A stretch of 64,000 nt of DNA from contig NZ_CP007773.1 of NCBI RefSeq assembly GCF_000816305.1, forward strand, positions 1,054,001 to 1,118,000, given 5' to 3'. How positions within the stretch are numbered: position 1 is the stretch's first letter; the number at the start of each line of letters is the position of its first letter. This DNA comes from Campylobacter subantarcticus LMG 24377 (GTDB lineage: Bacteria; Campylobacterota; Campylobacteria; Campylobacterales; Campylobacteraceae). The notes under the pieces are model-generated. The model saw only the letters and a program-made list of their open reading frames with translations. It had not been told where the DNA came from and searched no databases. Below are positions 27,418-36,106 of the stretch, one piece after another. The position numbers were made by a program, and so were the translations under genes.

Positions 27418-28794
27418 ATGCAAGATTTAGATTCACAACTTTTAAAAGCAATAAACGATTTAAGAAAATCCAATATATCAGAATGGGAAGCTAAAAAAGC
27501 AGTCATTTTAGAGCTTTTTGATAAGGGTGCAAGCATCCCACAATATACACTAGACAATCTAGAAACTTATCTTAGTGATTTAGAGCAAGAGTATTGGGAT
27601 GATAGGGCAGTATATGCAGGCAGAAGCATAAAAAATAGCGATGAATATGAGCTATTTAATATACTTTCAAGATTAAATGCAGCAAAAAGCAAGAAAAAAT
27701 CACTTGATGGACTTTTTAAGATCGCAAAAAGCAAGGGTGTTACACATACTCCAAAAAACAAAGCCGAGCTTGTAAAATTAGTCAAAGATAAAAATATTTA
27801 TTTGGGTGATATTGATATTAGCAATATTACAAATTTTAAAAACCTATTTAAAAAAAGCAAACGAAGAGATTTTAGTGGAATTGAAATTTGGGATGTAAGT
27901 AAGGTTACAAATATGGATTCTTGCTTTGAAGATGCAAAATATTTTAATCATAATATACAATCTTGGAATGTTAGTAAAGTAAAAAGTATGGAAAGAATGT
28001 TTGATGGATGTGAAATTTTTAATCAACCATTAGATAAATGGGATATATCAAGCGTTACAAATTTTAAATATATGTTTTCATGCACAGAAAGTTTTGTTCA
28101 AAATTTAGAATCTTGGGGAGAGAAAATTGATTTTAAAAATTCTAGCAAATCAAAAAAAATTAGTTTTATAAATATGTTTTATTCCTCAAAGCTAAATCAA
28201 AAGAAAAAATATCCAACTTGGTTTTGTTCTATTAAAAATGGCATGTATTTACCAAAACATAAAGATTTTATAAAAGCTTTAATTAGTAATAAAATTAGTT
28301 TAGCCAAGATTGATATAAGTGAGATTACTGATATGAGTTTTTTATTTGATGACATATATGGAATTAATTTTGACGGTATAGAAACTTGGGATGTAAGTAA
28401 TGTTACAAAGATGAGCTCTATGTTTGCAGGTTGTAAAAACTTTAATGGAGATATAAGCAAATGGGATGTAAGCAATGTTACAAATATGTGGTCTATGTTT
28501 AAAGGTTGTGAAAACTTTAATGGAGATCTAAGTAAATGGGATGTAAGTAATGTTACAGATATGGGTCGTATGTTTGAAGGTTGTAAAAACTTTAATGGCG
28601 ATCTAAGTAAATGGGATGTAAGCAATGTTACAAAGATGAGCTCTATGTTTGCAGGTTGTAAAAACTTTAATGGAGATCTAAGTAAATGGGATGTAAGTAA
28701 TGTTACAGATATGAGCTCTATGTTTGAAGGTTGTGAAAACTTTAATGGAGATCTAAGTAAATGGAATATTTCAAATGTTACTAAATACATATGA
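27418..28794 (+). CDS. DUF285 (BspA-like) repeat protein, full-length form
   Basis: 458 aa. It has the same N-terminal 115-residue domain as the short forms, then a first DUF285 block (WDVSKVTNMDSCFEDAKYFN, WNVSKVKSMERMFDGCEIFN, WDISSVTNFKYMFSCTESF), a spacer, a second NKISLAKIDISEITDMSFLF entry and a run of near-identical 25-residue repeats (FNGDLSKWDVSNVTDMSSMFEGCEN) ending in the cap WNISNVTKYI. Such repeats form a leucine-rich-repeat-like solenoid used for binding. No signal peptide or sorting signal is visible. The promoter box is at 27389-27394, with AAGGAGGG before the ATG. It is the only complete copy in the window; function unknown. Confidence 0.75.
   Translation: MQDLDSQLLKAINDLRKSNISEWEAKKAVILELFDKGASIPQYTLDNLETYLSDLEQEYWDDRAVYAGRSIKNSDEYELFNILSRLNAAKSKKKSLDGLFKIAKSKGVTHTPKNKAELVKLVKDKNIYLGDIDISNITNFKNLFKKSKRRDFSGIEIWDVSKVTNMDSCFEDAKYFNHNIQSWNVSKVKSMERMFDGCEIFNQPLDKWDISSVTNFKYMFSCTESFVQNLESWGEKIDFKNSSKSKKISFINMFYSSKLNQKKKYPTWFCSIKNGMYLPKHKDFIKALISNKISLAKIDISEITDMSFLFDDIYGINFDGIETWDVSNVTKMSSMFAGCKNFNGDISKWDVSNVTNMWSMFKGCENFNGDLSKWDVSNVTDMGRMFEGCKNFNGDLSKWDVSNVTKMSSMFAGCKNFNGDLSKWDVSNVTDMSSMFEGCENFNGDLSKWNISNVTKYI
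28441..28794 (+). repeat. 75-bp coding minisatellite (DUF285 repeats)
   Basis: Four full 75-bp repeats start at 28441, 28516, 28591 and 28666 (each tttaatggxga...), with a partial fifth at 28741-28794 and a degenerate unit just before. High DNA identity makes them prone to slippage or unequal crossover in multiples of 25 residues, so frame is kept. Confidence 0.85.
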
Positions 28795-28884
28795 AATTTC
28801 TATACTTACGAAATTTGCCAAAAACTTAAATAAAAAGAACATATTAGCAAATAAATAATCCTAACATCGCAAAAATACGATTTA

Positions 28885-28953
28885 GGAAAAATACAAGTAA
28901 TTATAGATGATAAAGGTTTGAGAGTAAAAGGAGGTGATTTAAGAGCGGATTAA
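28885..28953 (+). pseudogene. 3'-terminal relic of vgrG (unit 3)
   Basis: Same scar as at 401-469; its presence behind both the full and contracted DUF285 genes shows it is older than the contraction. Confidence 0.75.
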
Positions 28954-29005
28954 AAGCAATTTTCTTAAATTAAAACTAAAATTACAAAAAACTAAAGGAA
29001 AAACA

Positions 29006-29950
29006 ATGAAAACATTAGAAGATATCAAAGCTATGAACTATCAAGAAAAAGATGAATTAGAAGATCTAGTTCTTGAAGCTATAGATGATAATAATTTAGC
29101 CAAGGTAAAAGATATTTTAAAAGATTATCCTGTAAAAATATCTTGTTATGAGCTTAATATCAAAGATGAGGATGGAGACTTCCCTTTATTTGATCCTTAT
29201 TATTTGATAATGAGAGCTGCATTTGCTTGCGAAGAAAATAATAATGATTTTTCTATTTTAGATTATTTATTTGATGAGTATGGATTAAGTTTAAAAGATC
29301 CTAAATATAATTTTTGCTTTACAGATATGAAATACATCAAAGAAGCTAATGAAAAATATGTTGTAATAAGATATATGGAAGATAAGCCTAACATTTACAA
29401 AAATGCCCTAATCTATTATTATATACTCAATGCTAAAAACCCAAATTCTCAAATCATACAATATCTAGTCAATCGTGGAGCTAAATTTGAAGTGCATGAA
29501 GATGACTTTGGTTGGACTCCTATGCATTTTTGGGCTAGACGCAATAATTATGAATTATTAGAACTAGCTATTAAAGGAGGAGCTAATGTAGATATACAAA
29601 CCCGACTTATTCAAGAGAGTGAATACAATGAAACCCTTTTATTTGAAGCTGTAAAAGAACCTGAAACTTATAGGGTTACAAAGCTTTTAATCGAACTAGG
29701 AGCTAATGTGAATTTTGCTACCCCAAGAACTCCTTTAGATGATGCAAGAGGATCTAGAAATAAAAAACTTTTAAAAGATGCAGGAGCAATGACTTCAGAG
29801 CAAATCAGAAAAAAATATAATTTACCAGCATATGATTCTTCTCATTGTGAAATTGATGGAAAAACTGACTTTGATTTATTGGGTAAATATCGTGATGAAT
29901 GCTCTAAACTTTTAAACGATGCTATAAAAAAAGCCAAGGAGAATGAGTAG
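29006..29950 (+). CDS. Ankyrin-repeat protein A, probable immunity protein (unit 3)
   Basis: 314 aa. The N-terminus is that of copy 0 (MNYQEKDELEDLVLEAIDDNN). The middle then switches to NFCFTDMKYIKEANEKYVVIRYMEDKPNIYKNALIYYYIL and HEDDFGWTPMHFWARRNN, partly private to this copy, before returning to the common end. It overlaps the nuclease gene by 8 nt. Confidence 0.7.
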   Translation: MKTLEDIKAMNYQEKDELEDLVLEAIDDNNLAKVKDILKDYPVKISCYELNIKDEDGDFPLFDPYYLIMRAAFACEENNNDFSILDYLFDEYGLSLKDPKYNFCFTDMKYIKEANEKYVVIRYMEDKPNIYKNALIYYYILNAKNPNSQIIQYLVNRGAKFEVHEDDFGWTPMHFWARRNNYELLELAIKGGANVDIQTRLIQESEYNETLLFEAVKEPETYRVTKLLIELGANVNFATPRTPLDDARGSRNKKLLKDAGAMTSEQIRKKYNLPAYDSSHCEIDGKTDFDLLGKYRDECSKLLNDAIKKAKENE

Positions 29951-31676
29951 AGTGATAAAAATTAACTTTACCGATGTCAATTTTCATATCAAAGAATTTC
30001 AAAAGGTTTATATACTAGAAAATTGCAAATTGTATTTTTACAGTCCTTTTCATTTGCAAACACAAAATGGAAAAGAAATAATAAGGATAGAACAAAATAA
30101 AAATAAATTTTCTTTTATGGTTAAAAAAGAAAATGAATTAAAAAACAAAATAGAGGAAGAAGCTATAGGTATTGATAAAACTTCAGAGCAAAACCAAATA
30201 AAAGCAAGAGAAGAAGCAAAAGATGAAACAATAAAGGATAAAGAAGTATTATTTAGCAATGATAAAAAGGGAAATGATGCAATCAATGCTTATTTTGATA
30301 AGAAGAATATTAATACGCTAAATGATGCCTATAAAGAAAGAAAAGATAAACCTTTATCAAGAAATACTGAAAGTTTTAAAGACTATGATATCTTTTATGA
30401 TGTTTATACAAGTAAAGATAATGATATTAAAAGCTTAAATGAACAGCTAGGATATGATGGCTTTGAAGTAAAAGATGGTATAGCTACAGTTAAAGCAGAT
30501 TTTTTTAATAAATGCTTTGAAGAAAAAAAATATATTTTAATACCAAGATTAGTATCTTTAGATAAAAATGAAACATTACACTTTGATCCTGTGCCTTTAG
30601 AAGATAAGGGCTTTGTAGTGACTGATTTTAGAAAAGGGAAAAAAGATGAAAAAAATATAGATTTAAGCTTTCAAAGAAGTATAGCTAAAATAAAAAATCC
30701 TAACTTAACTTTGCAAAGCCCTAAAGAATTCCTACAAGCCTTAAATGACAATAGAGATTTTACAGAAGATGATAAAAAAGAGCAAGCACAAGCTATCCAA
30801 GAAGCTTGCGCAAAAAAAGCAGATGAAATGACTAAAATCTTGCTTAAAGATGATGAAAGTTTAAAAGATATTATTACAGATAAGCAAGAATTAAAGAAGA
30901 AAATAAGTGACTTACAAGATAATAAAAACAAATCACCAAAAGAACTAAGCCTACTAGGTAGGCTTGAATTTTTACAAAGAAATCAAGAAAAAGCTGAAAA
31001 ACATAAAGACATGATTGATCAACTTCAAAACCCTCAACAAGCTAGTAATGGTAAGCAAGATAGTGTTAAAAATGCAGATCCTTTAGATATGATGGCAACA
31101 AACAGCACCACTCCAAACCAAGAAGAACAAAAAAATAAAACCATCAATTCAAAAGATATAGGAGATGCAGGAGAATATGCTGCTTCTATGCTTTTTACTA
31201 AAAGATCAACTAGGTATTTATCTAATAGAAGAAAACTAGATGCTAATTTTAATACTAAAGGTTTTAATCACACCATACCTGATTTTTTAGTAACGCTAAA
31301 TGATTACCCTACTTTAGTAGAGGTTAAAAATGTCAAAGATCAAGCTTTAACAGAACAAATAAGCTTTGAATTAAAACTTGCTAGAGAATATGAGCTTGAT
31401 TATTTATTTTTATGCAATCATTACACAAAATTAATAGATAATATAACTAATCTAGAGATATTTAATAAAGGCGATGAAGATCACAAAGGATCAAGAAGTG
31501 GTTTTATCTACCACAGACATGCTCACAGAAGCATAAAGACAATATTTAAAGAAATGTATCTACACCATATCAAAGGAGCAACACCTAATAAAATCATGAT
31601 AAAAAGATTAAATTTAAATGATCCTGCTAATATAGAAGAAGAATTAAACAAAAACAAACAAATACAAAAAAACTAA
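29943..31676 (+). CDS. PD-(D/E)XK-type nuclease toxin, putative T6SS cargo effector (577-aa allele, unit 3)
   Basis: Same protein as at 1460, with GEYAA, IPDFLV and VEVKN intact. Two identical copies sit nearly 28.5 kb apart with the 547-aa allele between them, so units were shuffled rather than simply duplicated in order. Confidence 0.65.
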   Translation: MSRVIKINFTDVNFHIKEFQKVYILENCKLYFYSPFHLQTQNGKEIIRIEQNKNKFSFMVKKENELKNKIEEEAIGIDKTSEQNQIKAREEAKDETIKDKEVLFSNDKKGNDAINAYFDKKNINTLNDAYKERKDKPLSRNTESFKDYDIFYDVYTSKDNDIKSLNEQLGYDGFEVKDGIATVKADFFNKCFEEKKYILIPRLVSLDKNETLHFDPVPLEDKGFVVTDFRKGKKDEKNIDLSFQRSIAKIKNPNLTLQSPKEFLQALNDNRDFTEDDKKEQAQAIQEACAKKADEMTKILLKDDESLKDIITDKQELKKKISDLQDNKNKSPKELSLLGRLEFLQRNQEKAEKHKDMIDQLQNPQQASNGKQDSVKNADPLDMMATNSTTPNQEEQKNKTINSKDIGDAGEYAASMLFTKRSTRYLSNRRKLDANFNTKGFNHTIPDFLVTLNDYPTLVEVKNVKDQALTEQISFELKLAREYELDYLFLCNHYTKLIDNITNLEIFNKGDEDHKGSRSGFIYHRHAHRSIKTIFKEMYLHHIKGATPNKIMIKRLNLNDPANIEEELNKNKQIQKN

Positions 31677-31686
31677 AGGAAAAACA

Positions 31687-32634
31687 ATGAAAACATTAGA
31701 AGATATCAAAGCTATGAGTTACAAACAAAAAGATGAATTAGAAGATCTAGTTCTTGAAGCTATAGATGATAATGACTTAGTTAAAGTAAAAGATATTTTA
31801 AAAGATTATCCTGTAAAAATATCTTGTTATGAGCTTAATATCAAAGATGAGGATGGAGACTTCCCTTTATTTGATCCTTATTATTTGATAGTAAGAGCTG
31901 CATTTGCTTGCGAAGAAAATAATAATGATTTTTCTATTTTAGATTATTTATTTGATGAGTATGGTTTAAGTTTAAAAGATCCTAAATACAATCTTCGCTT
32001 TGTAGATATGAAATATATCAAAGAAGCTAATGAAAAATACATCTTAATGAAAAAAGTAGAAGATGATCCTTGTATCTATGAAAATGCTCTAATCTACGCA
32101 TATATACTCAATGCTAAAAACCCAAATTCTCAAATCATACAATATCTAGTCAATCGTGGAGCTAAATTTGAAGTGCATGATGAAGGATATTCTGGTAGGA
32201 CTCCTATGCATTTTTGGGTTATGCAGAATAATTATGAATTATTAGAACTAGCTATTAAAGGAGGAGCTAATGTGGATATACAAACCCGACTTATTCAAGA
32301 GAGTGAATACAATGAAACCCTTTTATTTGAAGCTGTAAAAGAACCTGAAACTTATAAGGTTACAAAACTTTTAATCGAATTAGGAGCTAATGTGAATTTT
32401 GTCACCCCAAGAACTCCTTTAGATGATGCAAGAGGATCTAGAAATAAAAAACTTTTAAAAGATGCAGGAGCAATGACTTCAGAGCAAATCAGAAAAAAAT
32501 ATAATTTACCAGCATATGATTCTTCTCATTGTGAAATTGATGGAAAAACTGACTTTGATTTATTAGGTAAATATCGTGATGAATGCTCTAAACTTTTAAA
32601 CGATGCCATAAAAAAAGCCAAGGAGAATGAGTAG
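31687..32634 (+). CDS. Ankyrin-repeat protein B, probable immunity protein (unit 3)
   Basis: 315 aa. The first 260 residues follow the copy-0 ankyrin B (NLRFVDMKYIKEAN, VEDDPCIYENAL, HDEGYSGRTPMHFW) apart from DIQTR for DMQTR. The tail is the common MTSEQIRKKYNLPAYDSSHCEIDG form. The stop overlaps a relic toxin start (MSRVIKINFS, 32627-32659) as at 4117. Confidence 0.7.
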   Translation: MKTLEDIKAMSYKQKDELEDLVLEAIDDNDLVKVKDILKDYPVKISCYELNIKDEDGDFPLFDPYYLIVRAAFACEENNNDFSILDYLFDEYGLSLKDPKYNLRFVDMKYIKEANEKYILMKKVEDDPCIYENALIYAYILNAKNPNSQIIQYLVNRGAKFEVHDEGYSGRTPMHFWVMQNNYELLELAIKGGANVDIQTRLIQESEYNETLLFEAVKEPETYKVTKLLIELGANVNFVTPRTPLDDARGSRNKKLLKDAGAMTSEQIRKKYNLPAYDSSHCEIDGKTDFDLLGKYRDECSKLLNDAIKKAKENE

Positions 32635-32680
32635 AGTGATAAAAATTAACTTTAGCTAAAATAAATTATAAGGAGAGATT

Positions 32681-33142
32681 ATGAAAAATAAAATTTTATT
32701 AGATGAAGATATACAAGAAGTGTTTAATTACTATCTTGAAAATGATAATTATGTAAAAGATGCCTTAGATGGTTTAAAAAAACACAAACGAAGAACTTTC
32801 ATAAGTAACATCTTAAGTTATGAATATAAAAATTTAGTAGAAAACAACAACTTAAAATTTGATGAAAAAGATAAGGTTGTTTTACCGTCTAATCTAATCA
32901 CTATTTTAGACTATGATAAAAAGAATTTTAATGGGACGATTCTTCGAAATTTTATAAATGATTTGGAATTTGAATTAGAACATATAGAAATGGAACTTTA
33001 TGATAATCCTGCTGATTTTGAAGGAGGAGATTATTACAGTGAAGATAGCGAATGTGATGAGGATTATACAGTGGAGGATTGGGTAGAAGATCAGGTAAAA
33101 GATATAAAAGATTTTATTGATGCCTTGAAAACTTTTAAATGA
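32681..33142 (+). CDS. Unrecognised 153-aa acidic protein (unit 3)
   Basis: Same protein as the other three copies; AAGGAGAG upstream and ATGA overlap with the 416-aa gene. Confidence 0.6.
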   Translation: MKNKILLDEDIQEVFNYYLENDNYVKDALDGLKKHKRRTFISNILSYEYKNLVENNNLKFDEKDKVVLPSNLITILDYDKKNFNGTILRNFINDLEFELEHIEMELYDNPADFEGGDYYSEDSECDEDYTVEDWVEDQVKDIKDFIDALKTFK

Positions 33143-34389
33143 AACAAACATTAAGTGCCAATCAAGTTAGCTTTCATCTTTTATCTAAAAAAACTTTTAG
33201 TGATGAAAAATACCTTAACGCTTGGAGTTTAAAAGGCAATCGCCTTAATTTACAAGAATGGCTTAGCTTTAAAAAAGCTAATGAAAATAATTTCTATAAT
33301 AAACATTTAGAAAACACCTTAAAAGCTATACAAGAACTTAAAGCTTATTTTAGTGTTGATCAATTTGAAGGTATAAATTTACATGGTGATGATGAATGGT
33401 TAAATTTTTTACCTTCAAATTATACTCAAATTTATAATCGCTTATGTCAAGATAAAAGCAAGTATATTTTACACCGATACTATCAAAAAGATGATTTAAG
33501 TGAAATAGGAACTCTTAAAAACCTCTCTCCTAATTTTCCTTTTTGGGATGAAAAAGGAGAAAATTTTTCTCAAAGCCAAATCAATACTTTTATAGAAAAA
33601 GATAATCTAGCACCCTATTTTAATAAATACGATGTTTATTTTAATTCTTCATTATGCCTTACTTTTAATCTTAATGATGAAAATTTAAATTATCTAATAA
33701 AAAATTATGAAGATAGGCTTAATTATGGTTTTACCCCAAAAACCCAAGAACAACTTCAAAAAGAGTTAAATTTAAGCAAAGATGAAAAAATCATCTTAGA
33801 ACTTGAAAATATTTTTTTAAGTCTTTGTAAAGGCATAAGTGCTGATTATGCCTTTATGGATTTTTCTTATTTTTTTATAGGGTATGATTATATATTAAAT
33901 TCTAAAAATAATACTTTAAAATCTTACCCTATTAGTTATGATGAGTTAATTTATAAAAGAAGTTTTAAAGAGTATATTGAAGAATATGCAAATAATTATT
34001 TTTTAAATTATTATTCTAAAGAACTTTTAAATGAACTTGAAAATCAAGACTTAAATAACAATAGAATAAAGCATTATCTTAAAAACTATAATAAAATTCC
34101 AAAAAATACAGCAGAAGAAAGCATACAAGGTATGCTTTCTAAGCAAAAAAATGTAAATATCAACTTTGTAAATTTTATAGACTATAAAGACTATGTTTAC
34201 AACAACAAAGAAGATTTTTGGAATTTCTCACTAGAAGAAAACTCTATACTTTGGCAAAAATTTCTAAGCAAGGATATTCTAAAACCTTTTCCTTTAAATT
34301 TTGATTGTTCTTTAGAAGAAAAACTTCTTTATGCTAAAGATGAGCAATTAAAAAGCATACTTCAAACCCACAAGGTTTTCTATGGTTAA
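33139..34389 (+). CDS. Unrecognised 416-aa protein, candidate PAAR adaptor (unit 3)
   Basis: Ile-384 allele. Here it precedes a PoNe-tailed effector, so if it is an adaptor it serves AHH, PoNe and REase effectors alike, presumably through the constant PAAR-like head. Confidence 0.6.
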   Translation: MKQTLSANQVSFHLLSKKTFSDEKYLNAWSLKGNRLNLQEWLSFKKANENNFYNKHLENTLKAIQELKAYFSVDQFEGINLHGDDEWLNFLPSNYTQIYNRLCQDKSKYILHRYYQKDDLSEIGTLKNLSPNFPFWDEKGENFSQSQINTFIEKDNLAPYFNKYDVYFNSSLCLTFNLNDENLNYLIKNYEDRLNYGFTPKTQEQLQKELNLSKDEKIILELENIFLSLCKGISADYAFMDFSYFFIGYDYILNSKNNTLKSYPISYDELIYKRSFKEYIEEYANNYFLNYYSKELLNELENQDLNNNRIKHYLKNYNKIPKNTAEESIQGMLSKQKNVNINFVNFIDYKDYVYNNKEDFWNFSLEENSILWQKFLSKDILKPFPLNFDCSLEEKLLYAKDEQLKSILQTHKVFYG

Positions 34390-35437
34390 AAAAAGAAAAA
34401 TCACTCTTGCTAGAATAGAAGATATTAATATAAGTCCTGATACTTCTTGTATGCATCCTATATTAGAAGATAATACTTTATTATGCATACATGGAGGTAA
34501 GGTTAAGTTAAAAGCAAAGAATGCTAAAAGGATAAAATCAGATAATACTCCCATTATGCTTCATAATGAAATACAAGGAGCTAGTATAAGTGGATGTGTA
34601 AATCCACCTATAGCAGGAGGACCTTGCACTAAAGTAGCTTTAGTATTGGCTTATACTTATTCCAATCATAAAGTAAATCATAAACATTCTGTTTTACAAA
34701 TGGGTTTAATAGGAGTAAGTAATAAAGGTTATCCTATACTAGCTATACCTAAGAAAAATAAGATTAAATTTGCTCTAACTAAAATACAAGCTAATCCTCT
34801 TGCTAAGATTAAATGGGACAAGATAAAATGGGAAGGGATGGGAGGTAAGCTAAAAGCAGCACAAAGAAGGAAACAAGTAAATAAACAACAAGCATTTTTA
34901 AAAGAAGTTCAAGCACAACAAAAAGAAGCTAAAAAAGTTTTAGCAAATATGGAAAAAAAGATACAAAAATTAAATGGCATTGATAAATTAAGCAATAAAC
35001 AAAAAGGAAATTATGGCGAAGTTAAAATGCATTTGCATTATTTAAATCAAGGCTATAAAAGAATTAGCTTAAACAAAGTTCAAGAACTTGATGATAGAAT
35101 TCATCAAGGAATTGATGGAATTTATTATAACCCCAATAAAAATCCAAAATATATCATCGCAGAAGCTAAGTTTGGAACAAGCAAGTTAAATAGAAATCAA
35201 AAATACAAGCAAATGAGTGATGATTGGATAATAAATAATAAACTAAAGCGACTTAAAGATAATGTAGGAGAAGTAGAAGCTGAAAAAATAGCAAAACTTC
35301 TTGAAAAAAATAGCAATGAAGTCAGAAAAGATTTATTTCATGTTGATAAACAAGGTAATGTGAATATTAAAGAATTAGATAAAAATGCAAAAACTAAAAA
35401 CTTAATAGAAAGGATAGAAAATGGTAAGGGATACTAG
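34382..35437 (+). CDS. PAAR-like effector with PoNe-like DNase tail (allele 2)
   Basis: 351 aa. It is the same as the effector at 7398 through the head, linker and catalytic region (GNYGEV, GIDGIYYN, AEAKFG, QMSDDWI). It then diverges: INNKLKRLKDNVGEVEAEKIAKLLEKNS...NIKELDKNAKTKNLIERIENGKGY. Its end overlaps the next gene by 17 nt, whereas allele 1 leaves a 3-nt gap. The C-terminal tail may set which PoNi allele protects. Confidence 0.85.
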   Translation: MVKKRKITLARIEDINISPDTSCMHPILEDNTLLCIHGGKVKLKAKNAKRIKSDNTPIMLHNEIQGASISGCVNPPIAGGPCTKVALVLAYTYSNHKVNHKHSVLQMGLIGVSNKGYPILAIPKKNKIKFALTKIQANPLAKIKWDKIKWEGMGGKLKAAQRRKQVNKQQAFLKEVQAQQKEAKKVLANMEKKIQKLNGIDKLSNKQKGNYGEVKMHLHYLNQGYKRISLNKVQELDDRIHQGIDGIYYNPNKNPKYIIAEAKFGTSKLNRNQKYKQMSDDWIINNKLKRLKDNVGEVEAEKIAKLLEKNSNEVRKDLFHVDKQGNVNIKELDKNAKTKNLIERIENGKGY

Positions 35438-36065
35438 CAAAGATGAAGCGTATTTTACTAAAGAAATAATAGAAAGTGAAGAATCTATTAAAAGATCCGA
35501 AAAAATATTTTTAGAACTTCCTTTTGGAGATAGACAAACTTGTATTTTTTGTATAGAAGATAGAAAAAAATGTATTGCTTTAGATAAATACTCTCGTGGT
35601 GATGATATAAACATAGTTAAAAAAGATTTAGAAGCACTTATGCTATTAAAAGAAAAAAATCGTTTAGAAACAGGATTTCGGTGTGGTAGTTATGGTGCAA
35701 ATGCTATTGAGCTTTGCGTTAGAGTATTATTAGATATGGATACTACTTGTTTGTTAAAATTAATAGAAGAAGATGAGAGAAAAAGAAGGGACATACTCAA
35801 TAGAGATTGGTTTTTACATTTTATAGGTTCTAAGGGTAAGAATTTAAATTTAGAACGCAAATGTGTTTGCAAAGAACATGAACTGATTAAAGATTTTATA
35901 GCCACACAAGATATTGAGTTTTTACATAAATATATGAAAAAACATACAAGGTTAAGGGATCCTTTAGATACCTGGGATCTTGAAGGTGCTACAATTGTAA
36001 AACTAATGAATTTGGATAAAGAAGAATTTAAACAGTATAAATACTTTCCTTGTGATTTAATATAA
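35421..36065 (+). CDS. PoNi-like (DUF1910/DUF1911) immunity protein (allele 2)
   Basis: 214 aa. The first 26 residues (MVRDTSKDEAYFTKEIIESEESIKRS) and residues 82-90 (GFRCGSYGA) differ from the copy at 8433; the rest is nearly the same, ending in FPCDLI where the other ends in FPYDLI. AAGGATAGAAA precedes the ATG inside the toxin gene, giving translational coupling. It should protect against allele 2 of the PoNe-like toxin. Confidence 0.8.
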   Translation: MVRDTSKDEAYFTKEIIESEESIKRSEKIFLELPFGDRQTCIFCIEDRKKCIALDKYSRGDDINIVKKDLEALMLLKEKNRLETGFRCGSYGANAIELCVRVLLDMDTTCLLKLIEEDERKRRDILNRDWFLHFIGSKGKNLNLERKCVCKEHELIKDFIATQDIEFLHKYMKKHTRLRDPLDTWDLEGATIVKLMNLDKEEFKQYKYFPCDLI

Positions 36066-36076
36066 AAATTTTTGGT

Positions 36077-36082
36077 TATAAT
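36077..36082 (+). promoter_or_regulatory. Probable -10 box upstream of the vgrG-proximal genes
   Basis: TATAAT in ttttggttataatgct, after a T-rich stretch and 25 nt before the ATG at 36107. The surrounding bases resemble the promoter of the DUF285 genes (tttagttataatttt), which also follows a PoNi gene end. It could drive 36107, 36454 and vgrG. Confidence 0.5.
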
Positions 36083-36106
36083 GCTATTTTAACACAAGGA
36101 TATTTT

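Larger units (their letters stand above)
25372..34381 (+). repeat. Tandem array unit 3 (9010 bp, divergent alleles)
   Basis: Same gene order as units 1 and 2, but with the full-length DUF285 gene, the 577-aa nuclease allele, different ankyrin alleles and a different Imm11 N-terminus. From ankyrin A onwards it is closest to the partial copy at the left edge (constant offset 28483 from 523 to 3204). Confidence 0.9.

Noticed and set aside
28197-28790. Long minus-strand open frame of 197 codons opposite the DUF285 repeats
   Set aside because: It is a mirror of the 75-bp coding repeats on the plus strand, with no ribosome site and no recognisable protein.
28441-28794. Regular 75-bp direct repeats that might suggest a CRISPR array
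   Set aside because: The repeats are contiguous without unique spacers, stay in frame and encode DUF285 units.
1-36065. Array as an insertion-sequence or transposon-driven composite
   Set aside because: No transposase, inverted terminal repeats or target duplications were seen; boundaries fall at homologous gene ends.
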